The notes under the pieces are model-generated. The model saw only the letters and a list, made by a program, of their open reading frames with translations, had not been told where the DNA came from and did no database searches. A program made the position numbers and the translations under genes. DNA of 64,000 bases from NCBI GenBank assembly GCA_965220855.1, contig CBDCQY010000002.1, positions 402,562-466,561 on the forward strand, in the 5' to 3' direction. Below, one piece after another: positions 42,845 through 53,804 of this stretch. The stretch is from Bin95 sp965220855 (lineage in GTDB: Bacteria > Pseudomonadota > Alphaproteobacteria > Bin95). How positions within the stretch are numbered: the first letter of the stretch is position 1; every line of letters begins with the position of its first letter.

Positions 42845-45018
42845 GCCGGGCGCAGCAGCAGGCGGTGGATCGGCGTCCTCGGCGCGATCAGCAGGATGTA
42901 GCGCCCGTCGCGCCAGAGTTCGAGCAGGTCGTCGTAATGCGGCGAGAAGGGGTTGCCGGACTGGCCGACGGCCGCGATGAAGCCCGAGCGGTCGAGCCCG
43001 GCGAGATCGTAGATGGCGCGGAAGCCCGCCCCGTGGCGGCCGAGAAAGGGCCGTTCGGCGTCGCGGAAGCGCATCGCGCTGCGGTTCACCGTGGTGGGGC
43101 CGCCGGAAGCGGCGATCTCGCGGTCGAGCAGGTCGCGCAGCAGCGGGATGCGCCCGGCGATCGGGTGGCTGAAGCGCGCCCGGTGCGCCTCGCCCCAGGG
43201 CGGCGTTTCGGGGCCGTGGCGCTCCAGCAGGAAGGCGGCGGCGCGCCGATGGGCGAGCTGCAGCCGCTCGGCGCAGCTCTCCACGCCCTCGGTCGCGATG
43301 TCGTCGCACCAGGCCGGGCGTTCGGTCAGCGCCCGGCGCAGCACGCGCGGGCGATAGGCCCACCATCGCTCGAAATGCGGCCCCAGCTCGTCGGCGAAGA
43401 TCGTGCGCATCGCCTCGCGCACCCAGGCCATGTAGATCAGCGGCTCCGGCCGGTGGCGGTCCATGGCGCCGTTCCAGGCCTCCAGGCGCGCATCCGGCGT
43501 CGCCGCCAGCAGCAGCGGCAGCAATTCGCGCGCCGAGAGTGAGACGATGTCGTTCTGGATCTCCGCATGGTCGGCGCCGTCGTCGAGCAGCGCCTCGATG
43601 CGCTCCGCCCGGTAGGGCGCCGCCCAGTCCCGCCCGAGATCGTGCGGGTAGCTGTCATCGACCAGGCGGTTGTTGGCGTTGACGATCCGCCCCGAGGCGG
43701 GGTCCGCGCGGCGGGGCAGCGCCTCGAAGGGGATGAGGCCTCGCCAGCCATTGGTCTCGGAGGCGTCGAACCCGCCCGCCCGGCGCAGCGGCGTCCGCCC
43801 GGCCGTGGCCAGCCCGATGCGCCCGCCCGCGTCGGCATAGGCGATGTTCTGCGCCGGGGAGTGGAAGGCGGCGAGCGTGTCCTCGAGGCCGCGCCAGTCG
43901 CGGACGCGGTTGAGCGCCGCGAGCGCGTCCGGCGTGCGGTCGTCATGGCGGAAGACCGGGCTCTCGACCGCCCAGCCCTCCGGCAGGCGGTCGGAGAAAT
44001 CCGACATGACGACGCCGTTCCGCGTCTGGCGCAGCTCCAGCCGGCGGTCCTCGCCCCAGCGCACCTTGAGCCGCTCGCGCCGGATGGACGTGACCTCGGG
44101 CCGCTTCACGATGTCGGCCGTGTCGATATAGGGCGTCGTCATGCCCCAGGCGATGCGCCCGTTATGGCCGAGCACCAGGAACGGGCTGCCGGGCGCGGTC
44201 GCCCCGGCGAGCACGCCTTCCGGCGTCTCCAGGCGCGCCAGATACCAGATATTGGGGATGGTGTAGCCGAGATGCGGGTCGTTGGCGAGCATCGGCCCTT
44301 CCGCCACCGCCCAGACATTGGAGCCGCCGCCGGAGCCGAGGCCGGGCAGGGTCACCGGATCGGCGACGGCGGGACCCGGCCAGAGATCGGCGATCCGCTC
44401 CGGCGTCAGACGCTCCGCCAGGCGCGCGCGGAGCGCCTCGTCGCGCCAGTTTCCGAGCAGGCGGAAGGCCATGATCCGCCCCCAGAGCATGGAATCGGTG
44501 ACGCGCCAGGGTTCCGGCTCGTAGAACAGCAGGGCCACCTCCCAGGGCAGGGCGCCGCTGCGGTTCGCGAGCCAGGCGTTGACGCCGGCGGCGTAGGCCT
44601 CGGCGATGCGGCGATGGTCGGGCGCGAGCGCCGCCGCCTGGGCTTCCGCCTGGCCGGCGAGGCCGAGGCCGCGCATCTGGCGGTCGATGCCGGCGACCGC
44701 CCCGCCCGCGACCTCGGCGAGGCGCCCGGCCCCGATGCGGCGCATCGTCTCCATCTGCGCGAAGCGGTCCTGGGCGTGGACGAAGCCGAGCGCGAAGGCG
44801 GCGTCGGCGGCGCTGCCGGCCCGGATGGTCGGCACGCCATGCCGGTCGCGCAGCACCTCGACCGGTCCCTGGAGGCCGGCGAGCCAGCGTTCGCCGTCGA
44901 GTTCGGGCAGCGAGCTGCGCAGCCAGAAGAAGCCGGCCGCGAGCAGCAGCAGCAATGTCAGCAGCAGCCCGCCGACGATGCGCCGCGTCCAGCGCCAGAG
45001 GGTGCGCCGGCCTCTCAC
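42841..45018 (-). CDS. Penicillin acylase family Ntn-hydrolase
   Basis: The 725-residue precursor has one N-terminal membrane/signal segment (about 13-33) and the penicillin-amidase fold. It should mature by self-cleavage before the nucleophile serine of GGGSNVWAV (around residue 235), giving alpha and beta chains. Other conserved stretches are DRHGVPTIRAGSAADAAFAL near 57, PMLANDPHLGYTIPNIWY near 245, TVNRSAMRFRDAERPFLG, and SGNPFSPHYDDLLELWRDG near the end. Family members cleave acyl-homoserine lactones, penicillins or other amides; the substrate is unknown here. It lies 24 bp after the CoA-transferase gene. Confidence 0.9.
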   Translation of the reverse strand: MRGRRTLWRWTRRIVGGLLLTLLLLLAAGFFWLRSSLPELDGERWLAGLQGPVEVLRDRHGVPTIRAGSAADAAFALGFVHAQDRFAQMETMRRIGAGRLAEVAGGAVAGIDRQMRGLGLAGQAEAQAAALAPDHRRIAEAYAAGVNAWLANRSGALPWEVALLFYEPEPWRVTDSMLWGRIMAFRLLGNWRDEALRARLAERLTPERIADLWPGPAVADPVTLPGLGSGGGSNVWAVAEGPMLANDPHLGYTIPNIWYLARLETPEGVLAGATAPGSPFLVLGHNGRIAWGMTTPYIDTADIVKRPEVTSIRRERLKVRWGEDRRLELRQTRNGVVMSDFSDRLPEGWAVESPVFRHDDRTPDALAALNRVRDWRGLEDTLAAFHSPAQNIAYADAGGRIGLATAGRTPLRRAGGFDASETNGWRGLIPFEALPRRADPASGRIVNANNRLVDDSYPHDLGRDWAAPYRAERIEALLDDGADHAEIQNDIVSLSARELLPLLLAATPDARLEAWNGAMDRHRPEPLIYMAWVREAMRTIFADELGPHFERWWAYRPRVLRRALTERPAWCDDIATEGVESCAERLQLAHRRAAAFLLERHGPETPPWGEAHRARFSHPIAGRIPLLRDLLDREIAASGGPTTVNRSAMRFRDAERPFLGRHGAGFRAIYDLAGLDRSGFIAAVGQSGNPFSPHYDDLLELWRDGRYILLIAPRTPIHRLLLRPA

Positions 45019-45042
45019 CGCCGGCCTCTCACCGGTCGGCGC

Positions 45043-46242
45043 TCACGCCCTTCCGGCGCGGCGCGCGGCGCTTTCTTCGCCGCTCCCGGCGAGTTCCGCC
45101 AGAATGCGCTCGCGGTCCTGATCGACATCCGGGGCCGTGGCGCGGGTCGGCGGGTCGTCATAGCCGGAGAGCTTGATCGGATTGCCGGCGACGCGGAGCC
45201 GGCCGGCCGCCGGGTCCTGGACCTCGACCACCATGTTGCGCGGCGCCACCTGGGGATGCGCCATGACGGTGGCGATGTCGTTGATGCCGCTGGCCGGGAT
45301 GCCGGCCGGGTCCAGCAGGGCGAGCCACTCCGCTGTCGCCCGCGCGGTCAGCATGGACTCGATCTCGCCCTCCAGGGCCTGCTGATGCTCGTTGCGCTGC
45401 CGGTTGGAGGCGTAGCGCGGGTCGTCCTTCAGGTCCGGGCGTTCGAGAATGTCGCAGAAGCGGCGGAACATGACGTCGTTGCCGGCGGCGACCACCATCC
45501 AGCCGTCGGCGGTGCGGAAGGTCTGGAAGGGGGTGATCGAGGGATGGCGCCCGCCAAGCGGCCCCGGCGCCTCGCCGGTGGCGCCATAGCGCGCGACGGC
45601 GTTCTCGCAGAGCGCGACCTGGCAGTCGAACATGGCGATATCGACCTTGCGCCCCTTGCCCGTCCGGGCGCGGTCGAACAGCGCGGTGACGACGCCGATG
45701 GCGGTGAACAGCCCGGCGCCGATATCGCCGATCGACATGCCGACGCGGGTCGGCTCCTGGCCGGGCTGGCCGGTGATCGACATGATGCCGCCCATCGCCT
45801 GCACCACCATGTCGTAGGCCGGGCGCTTGGAGTGCGGGCCGCTGTGGCCGAAGCCGGAGCAGGCGGCGTAGATCAGGCCCGGATAGCGGTCCTTGAGGTC
45901 GTCCCAGCCATAGCCGAGCTTTTCCATGGTGCCGGGGCGGAAGTTCTCCGCGACCACGTCCGCGCCGGCCAGCAGCGCCTCGAACACGGCGCGGTCGCGC
46001 TCCGCCTTGAGATCGAGCGCGATGCTCTCCTTGCCGCGATTGACGGAGATGAAATAGGCCGACTTGCCGTTGACGAACGGCCCGTATTCGCGCGCGTCGT
46101 CGCCGCGCCCGGGCGTCTCCACCTTGATGACCCGGGCGCCCTGGTCGGCCAGGATCATGGTGCAATAGGGTCCCGCAAGCACGCGCGTGAGGTCGATGAC
46201 GGTGACGCCGCTGAGCGGCCCCCTGGCGGTCTGGCTCGGCAT
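45043..46242 (-). CDS. CaiB/BaiF family CoA transferase
   Basis: This is a class III CoA transferase (399 residues) that moves CoA between carboxylic acids. It has the N-terminal VIDLTRVLAGPYCTMILADQ, KVETPGRGDDAREYGP near 41, VVAENFRPGTMEKLGYGWDD near 97, and the catalytic aspartate in RPAYDMVVQAMGG near 144. DIGAGLFTAIGVVTALFDRA and RHPSITPFQTFRTADG follow as expected. The substrate pair (formyl, succinyl, 2-methylcitramalyl and so on) cannot be set by eye. It is the first gene of the minus-strand group ending in ilvA. Confidence 0.92.
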   Translation of the reverse strand: MPSQTARGPLSGVTVIDLTRVLAGPYCTMILADQGARVIKVETPGRGDDAREYGPFVNGKSAYFISVNRGKESIALDLKAERDRAVFEALLAGADVVAENFRPGTMEKLGYGWDDLKDRYPGLIYAACSGFGHSGPHSKRPAYDMVVQAMGGIMSITGQPGQEPTRVGMSIGDIGAGLFTAIGVVTALFDRARTGKGRKVDIAMFDCQVALCENAVARYGATGEAPGPLGGRHPSITPFQTFRTADGWMVVAAGNDVMFRRFCDILERPDLKDDPRYASNRQRNEHQQALEGEIESMLTARATAEWLALLDPAGIPASGINDIATVMAHPQVAPRNMVVEVQDPAAGRLRVAGNPIKLSGYDDPPTRATAPDVDQDRERILAELAGSGEESAARRAGRA

Positions 46243-46417
46243 GGCCGCGCAAGCTCCCCGGATGGCTGACGAGAGCCGCCATCATACCCCGCTCCGGGAC
46301 GGGGTCACAGGGGGGCGGAAGGGCGGATTTGACAGGTCTCGGCGGGATGGGGCACTGGTGACGCCCTGGCGTGGAGCAGGTCGTCCGGGCGTTGCCCGAG
46401 ACTGTAGAGGGACCGGG

Positions 46418-47119
46418 ATGAACGGGCGACGCATCTTTATCGACGTGGGCGGCGAGCGGGGACAGACGATTCGGGAAGTGACCGGGCCTCTATGGGCCTT
46501 CGACGTCGTTTTCTGCTTCGAACCTCAGTTGGCCATGGCGTCGAATCTGCGGGAGAAGTTCTCAAAAAATTGTCGGCGCGCGGTGGACGTCGTGATCGTT
46601 TCCGCCGGATTGTCGGATGTCACTGGCGCAACCCCATTATATGGCGGTGGCGGTAGCGCTTCTATTTTTGAAGGGAAGAGAAATGTGGATGCAAATGATG
46701 TTCAAATGATTGAAGTCATATCGTCTGCGGAATTTTTCAAGAAAAACATACGACAAGAAGATATCGTGATAATGAAATTGAATTGCGAAGGCGCGGAAGG
46801 CCGCATCCTGACAAATCTTGCAGAACATGGACAGTTGAACAAGATCACCAATGTCATGATCGATTTCGATTTGCGGAAAATTCGCGGTTTCCGGCGCGAA
46901 CCGCGCAGGATCATGAAGATGCTGGCCAGGGAAGGGTTCGATCGCTATTTCCTGGTCGATGACGTCATGCTGGGTAAAACCCATGCGCATCGCATCCGCA
47001 ACTGGCTGTCGCATGTCCCGGAGCTGCCGATGTTTTGCAACCGGGCCGCCGAATTGGCCGCCAGCGCCAGGACCCCGCCCCTGCGCCGCCGCATCCGCCG
47101 GTTCTTTCGCTATCTCTGA
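46418..47119 (+). CDS. FkbM-like SAM methyltransferase, AT-richer than surroundings
   Basis: The 233-residue protein starts at ATG 46418 with a GAGGGA ribosome site. It has a SAM-binding motif at FIDVGGERGQTIREV near 7, VVFCFEPQLAMASNLREKF near 29, and the FkbM hallmark IMKLNCEGAEGRIL near 118. Members O-methylate sugars or polyketides. The coding sequence between about 46560 and 46900 is visibly AT-rich, with codons such as AAA, AAT, ATT and TTT that are rare in neighbours, a sign of recent transfer. It stands alone, with no glycan cluster around it. Donor motif is good; substrate unknown. Confidence 0.78.
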   Translation: MNGRRIFIDVGGERGQTIREVTGPLWAFDVVFCFEPQLAMASNLREKFSKNCRRAVDVVIVSAGLSDVTGATPLYGGGGSASIFEGKRNVDANDVQMIEVISSAEFFKKNIRQEDIVIMKLNCEGAEGRILTNLAEHGQLNKITNVMIDFDLRKIRGFRREPRRIMKMLAREGFDRYFLVDDVMLGKTHAHRIRNWLSHVPELPMFCNRAAELAASARTPPLRRRIRRFFRYL

Positions 47120-47155
47120 TCCGGGTCGCGCATCGGCATCGGCCGCCGTCGGGTG

Positions 47156-47184
47156 AGGCGCGCCCTATGGGCCGGGGGGCGCCT
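47156..47184 (+). terminator. Possible hairpin after the FkbM-like gene
   Basis: AGGCGC (47156-47161) pairs with GCGCCT (47179-47184), enclosing a second inverted repeat GCCC/GGGC around TAT. It lies about 37 bp after the stop. There is no T-run, so this is a weak call. Confidence 0.3.
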
Positions 47185-47249
47185 GCGCGATGGTGGCGAC
47201 GGGTCCGGACAGGTCATGTAGAATGTCCATGCGCTGCGGGAGCAAGACC

Positions 47250-47504
47250 ATGAAGACCGTCGACGTCGCCGAATTCGAGGAGCAGTGTCTGGCCCTGCTC
47301 GACGGGCTGGGACCGGATGGCCTGGTGATCACCAGACGCGGCAAGCCGGTCGCGCGGCTCGTCCCGTTCGAGCGGAGCCATGCCGGCCCGATCGGCAGCT
47401 TGCATGACAAGGTGAAAATCCGGGGCGACATTCTCTCGACCGGCGAGACATGGAACGCCAGAGCTGAATCTTCGCCTCCATGTCGTCTTCGAAAGCTGCG
47501 TTAG
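47250..47504 (+). CDS. Orphan Phd/YefM-type antitoxin
   Basis: The 84-residue protein starts at ATG 47250 after a GGGAG site: MKTVDVAEFEEQCLALLDGL, then DGLVITRRGKPVARLVPF near 30, the standard N-terminal DNA-binding half of Phd/YefM antitoxins, followed by GDILSTGETWNA. Family members usually end soon after this motif and are followed by a VapC (PIN) toxin overlapping the stop. Here the frame runs on into a basic, unconserved tail (RAESSPPCRLRKLR), and no PIN gene follows. It is probably a leftover antitoxin whose end and toxin partner were lost. Confidence 0.72.
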   Translation: MKTVDVAEFEEQCLALLDGLGPDGLVITRRGKPVARLVPFERSHAGPIGSLHDKVKIRGDILSTGETWNARAESSPPCRLRKLR

Positions 47505-47583
47505 TAACAGCCGAACGGCCCGGCCTTGCGCGCCGCAAATTGCCGGGCTATTGTCAAACCAAATTGTGTGATTGGCGAACACG

Positions 47584-47808
47584 ATGCCCGAAATGATTGC
47601 GATTGTGACGGTTGGCGTCGCGCTGGTGGGGCTGATGATGGCGCTCTGCGGTTTCATCCTGCAGGCGCAGCGCAACTTGCGCGCCGAGATCGGCGGGCGG
47701 ATGGAGCGGATAGACGACCGCATGGCCGACCTCGGGGACCGGGTGTCCCGCATGGAGCGCATGCTGCACCGGCATTTCGCCCGCGATGAGGAGCCGCCCG
47801 CCGGATAG
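47584..47808 (+). CDS. Small membrane protein with coiled-coil tail
   Basis: This 74-residue protein (ATG 47584; a TTG at 47572 would add four residues) has one N-terminal membrane helix (IAIVTVGVALVGLMMALCGF) and a charged helical tail with heptad pattern (MERIDDRMADLGDRVSRMER), ending HFARDEEPPAG. Layout and tail resemble the two genes at 49847-50191 and 50204-50515 on the other side of hslVU. No known function. It reads in the same direction as hslV, 135 bp upstream. Confidence 0.7.
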   Translation: MPEMIAIVTVGVALVGLMMALCGFILQAQRNLRAEIGGRMERIDDRMADLGDRVSRMERMLHRHFARDEEPPAG

Positions 47809-47943
47809 CCCTGCCCCTTGCCGGCGCCGGACGCTATGCTGGCGGCGCCGCTTGCCGAGGCCGGGCCGGCATGGCCCGGCGGCTTGAACGCCCCGGCGCG
47901 CGCGCGCAAAATCCCCGGAACGGCTCCTGGGAGACCAGAACTC

Positions 47944-48501
47944 ATGGCGGCAGACGGGACGCCCCTCTGGCATGGCACCACCATCCTTTCGGTGCGCAAG
48001 GGCGGGCGCGTGGTGGTGGCCGGCGACGGCCAGGTGAGCCTCGGCGCCACGGTGCTGAAGGCCAACGCCCGCAAGGTGCGCCCGTTGGCCGACGGCCGGG
48101 TGATCGCCGGCTTCGCCGGGGCGACCGCCGACGCCTTCGCGCTGTTCGAGCGCCTGGAGGGCAAGCTGGAGCAATATAAGGGCCAGCTGGCGCGGGCCTG
48201 CGTCGAGATGGCCAAGGACTGGCGCACCGACCGCTATCTGCGCCGGCTGGAGGCGATGATGGCGGTGGCCGACCGCGATGTGTCGCTGGTGCTGACCGGC
48301 AATGGCGATGTGCTGGAGCCGGAGGACGGGCTGATCGGCATCGGCTCCGGCGGCGCCTATGCGCTGGCGGCGGCGCGCGCGCTCTCTCCGCTGGACGGCA
48401 TCGACGCCGAGACCGTCGCCCGGCGGTCGATGGAGATCGCCGCCGGCATCTGCATCTACACCAACACCAGCCTCACCATCGAAAGCCTGGAGACGCCGTG
48501 A
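47944..48501 (+). CDS. hslV: ATP-dependent protease subunit HslV (ClpQ)
   Basis: This is the proteasome-like threonine peptidase of the HslVU complex in the cytoplasm. The 185-residue protein has a short propeptide; cleavage after Gly11 in WHGTTILSVRKG exposes the catalytic Thr12. The conserved VAGDGQVSLGATVLKANARK and GFAGATADAFALFERLE are next, and LIGIGSGGAYALAAARAL lies near 127. The 3' end overlaps hslU by 4 bp. Upstream (47860-47880) GCCGGGCC and GGCCCGGC form an 8-bp inverted repeat. No clear RpoH-type promoter was seen. Confidence 0.96.
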   Translation: MAADGTPLWHGTTILSVRKGGRVVVAGDGQVSLGATVLKANARKVRPLADGRVIAGFAGATADAFALFERLEGKLEQYKGQLARACVEMAKDWRTDRYLRRLEAMMAVADRDVSLVLTGNGDVLEPEDGLIGIGSGGAYALAAARALSPLDGIDAETVARRSMEIAAGICIYTNTSLTIESLETP

Positions 48502-49811
48502 CCTCGTTCAGCCCCCGGGAGATCGTCTCCGAGCTCGACCGCTATATCGTCGGCCAGGACGACGCCAAGCGCGCCGTCGCCATCGCGCTGCGCAATCGCT
48601 GGCGCCGCCAGCAGTTGCCCGAGGCGCTGCGCGACGAAATCCTGCCGAAGAACATTCTGATGATCGGGCCGACCGGCGTCGGCAAGACCGAGATCGCCCG
48701 GCGGCTGGCGCGGCTGGCCCAGGCGCCGTTCCTCAAGGTCGAGGCGACCAAGTTCACCGAGGTCGGCTATGTGGGCCGCGATGTCGAGAGCATCGTGCGC
48801 GACCTGGTGGAGATCGCCATCCATCTCACGCGCGAGCGCCGGCGCAAGGAGGTCGAGGCGCAGGCGCATGGCGCGGCCGAGGAGCGTGTCATCGACGCCC
48901 TGGTCGGCAAGACCGCCTCGCGCGACACGCGCGACAAGTTCCGCCGCATGCTGCGCGACGGCTCGCTCGACGAGCGCGAGATCGAGCTGGAGCTGCAGGA
49001 CGCCGGCGGCCTCTCGCTGCCGACCATGGACATTCCCGGAATGCCGGGCGCGCAGATGGGCATGATCAATCTGGGCGACATTTTCGGCAAGGCGCTGGGC
49101 GGCGGGCGCACCAGGACCCGCAAGATGACCGTGGCGGAGAGCTACAGCGCGCTGATCGCGGAGGAGAGCGACAAGCTGCTGGACGACGAGTCGCTGACCC
49201 GCGACGCGGTCCACGCCGTGGAGCAGGACGGCATCGTGTTCATCGACGAGGTGGACAAGATCTGCGCGCGCTCCGACCGGCATGGCGCGGATGTGAGCCG
49301 CGAGGGCGTGCAGCGCGACCTGCTGCCGCTGATCGAGGGCACCACGGTGGCCACCAAGCACGGGCCGGTGAAGACCGACCACATCCTGTTCATCGCCTCC
49401 GGGGCCTTCCATCTCGCCAAGCCGGCCGACCTGCTGCCCGAACTCCAGGGACGGCTGCCGATCCGGGTGGAGCTCGCCGCGCTCACCCGCGAGGACTTCC
49501 GGCGCATCCTGACCGAACCGGAAGCCAGCCTGATCACCCAATACAAGGCGCTGATGAGCACCGAGGACCTGACGCTCGACTTCACCGAGGCGGCGGTGGA
49601 CGCGCTGGCCGAACTCGCCGCCGACATCAACGCCCAGGTGGAGAATATCGGCGCGCGGCGCCTGCACACCGTGCTGGAGAAGCTGCTGGAGGAGATCAGC
49701 TTCGCCGCCTCGGACCGCAGCGGCGAAAGCGTGACCATCGACGCCGGGGAAGTGCGCGAGCGCGTCGGCGAACTGGCGAAAAGCGCCGACCTCTCCCGCT
49801 TCATCCTGTAA
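48498..49811 (+). CDS. hslU: ATP-dependent protease ATPase subunit HslU (ClpY)
   Basis: This is the AAA+ unfoldase that feeds substrates to HslV. The 437-residue protein begins at GTG 48498, overlapping the hslV stop. It has the family-specific VSELDRYIVGQDDAKRAVAI near 10, Walker A MIGPTGVGKTEIARR near 56, the GYVGRDVES pore motif near 90, an intermediate I-domain (about 110-240), Walker B IVFIDEVDKICARS near 248, sensor/arginine-finger region LPELQGRLPIRVEL near 315, and a C-terminus ending DLSRFIL, the tail that docks into HslV. Confidence 0.97.
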   Translation: MTSFSPREIVSELDRYIVGQDDAKRAVAIALRNRWRRQQLPEALRDEILPKNILMIGPTGVGKTEIARRLARLAQAPFLKVEATKFTEVGYVGRDVESIVRDLVEIAIHLTRERRRKEVEAQAHGAAEERVIDALVGKTASRDTRDKFRRMLRDGSLDEREIELELQDAGGLSLPTMDIPGMPGAQMGMINLGDIFGKALGGGRTRTRKMTVAESYSALIAEESDKLLDDESLTRDAVHAVEQDGIVFIDEVDKICARSDRHGADVSREGVQRDLLPLIEGTTVATKHGPVKTDHILFIASGAFHLAKPADLLPELQGRLPIRVELAALTREDFRRILTEPEASLITQYKALMSTEDLTLDFTEAAVDALAELAADINAQVENIGARRLHTVLEKLLEEISFAASDRSGESVTIDAGEVRERVGELAKSADLSRFIL

Positions 49812-49823
49812 AGCCGCACCGTC

Positions 49824-49845
49824 GCGCGCGCCTGCTGGCGCGCGC
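49824..49845. terminator. GC hairpin between convergent hslU and the membrane/coiled-coil gene
   Basis: GCGCGCGCC (49824-49832) pairs perfectly with GGCGCGCGC (49837-49845) around a TGCT loop. It starts 13 bases after the hslU stop and ends 2 bases before the stop of the convergent gene. It could act as a bidirectional terminator, though no T-run follows on either side. Confidence 0.5.
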
Positions 49846-49846
49846 C

Positions 49847-50191
49847 CTATTCGCCCGCAACGGGCGGCGGCTCGTTCTGGCGGGTGATGAAATGTTCGAG
49901 AAACTCCAGCTTCCCCTCGACCCGCGCCATGCGCTCGCCCAAAGCGACGACCTTGTCGCCCAGATCGTCCACTTTCGCATCGACCGCCTTGATGTCCTCC
50001 TTCAACTCACGTTCCAGATCGCCGATATTGCCCTTCAACTCGTCCTTCAACTCGCCGATATCGCCCTTCAGTTCCGCGCGCATCTGCTGCATGTCGGAGC
50101 GCAGCCAGAGGAAGAGGCTGACGATCATCGCCCCCAGCGCCACCACCGCGCCGCCGGCCGCCGCCAGAACCGTCACCATCTCAGGCGTCAT
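49847..50191 (-). CDS. Membrane-anchored coiled-coil protein, copy A
   Basis: The 114-residue protein has one membrane helix at about residues 5-30 (VVALGAMIVSLFLWLRSD), then a long charged helix with repeated ELKGDIGELKDELKGNIGDL units and a second heptad stretch (VVALGERMARVEGKLEFLEH), ending RQNEPPPVAGE. It is nearly identical to copy B; copy A has 11 extra residues (GDIGELKDELK-type unit) in the coiled coil. Such proteins resemble DUF1640-like or phage-type spanin/holin-adjacent proteins only in layout. Function unknown. Confidence 0.75.
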   Translation of the reverse strand: MTPEMVTVLAAAGGAVVALGAMIVSLFLWLRSDMQQMRAELKGDIGELKDELKGNIGDLERELKEDIKAVDAKVDDLGDKVVALGERMARVEGKLEFLEHFITRQNEPPPVAGE

Positions 50192-50203
50192 CGCGCCACC
50201 TCC

Positions 50204-50515
50204 CTATTCGCCCGCAACGGGCGGCGGCTCGTTCTGGCGGGTAATGAAATGTTCGAGAAACTCCAGCTTCCCCTCGACCCGCGCCATGCGCTCGCCCAAA
50301 GCGACGACCTTGTCGCCCAGATCGTCCACTTTCGCATCGACCGCCTTGATATCGCCCTTCAACTCGTCCCTCAGCTCGCCGATATCGCCCTTCAGTTCCG
50401 CGCGCATCTGCTGCATGTCGGAACGCAGCCAGAGGAAGAGGCTGACGATCATCGCCCCGAGCGCCACCACCGTGCCGCCGGCCGCCGCCAGAACCGTCAC
50501 CATCTCAGGCGTCAT
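50204..50515 (-). CDS. Membrane-anchored coiled-coil protein, copy B
   Basis: The 103-residue tandem paralogue of copy A is 12 bp upstream of it. It starts at ATG 50515-50513 (MTPEMVTVLAAAGGTVVALG) and differs by a few substitutions (A/T at residue 15, K/R in the coiled coil) and by lacking one 11-residue coiled-coil unit. The last 60 codons and both stop contexts are almost base-identical to copy A, which points to a recent duplication. Same layout: one membrane helix, cytoplasmic or periplasmic rod, and a PPPVAGE end. Function unknown. Confidence 0.75.
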   Translation of the reverse strand: MTPEMVTVLAAAGGTVVALGAMIVSLFLWLRSDMQQMRAELKGDIGELRDELKGDIKAVDAKVDDLGDKVVALGERMARVEGKLEFLEHFITRQNEPPPVAGE

Positions 50516-50591
50516 GGCGTTGTTTCTCCGGGTTGCGCGCCGCCGATGGCGCAGTCTTGCATATCGGCGCCGGTGTTGCCATAGCGCTCGC

Positions 50592-53800
<3,209 letters not shown>

Positions 53801-53804
<4 letters not shown>

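Larger units (their letters stand above)
49847..50515. repeat. Tandem gene duplication (two ~310-345 bp direct repeats)
   Basis: Copy 1 starts at 49847 and copy 2 at 50204. The first 140 or so bases after each (from the shared CTATTCGCCCGCAACGGG) are almost identical, then an indel of 33 bp in the coiled-coil region, then near-identity up to the two start codons. The length difference is a multiple of 11 codons, as expected for unequal recombination within heptad repeats. Confidence 0.85.

Noticed and set aside
43567..46269. 900-residue plus-strand frame opposite the penicillin acylase and CoA transferase
   Set aside because: It is a shadow of two well-supported genes, and its residues are dominated by Arg, Gln, Ala and Gly.
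47860..47880. 8-bp inverted repeat before hslV as a heat-shock operator
   Set aside because: It is GC-only and does not match CIRCE or a RpoH promoter. It may simply be a hairpin ending the upstream transcript.
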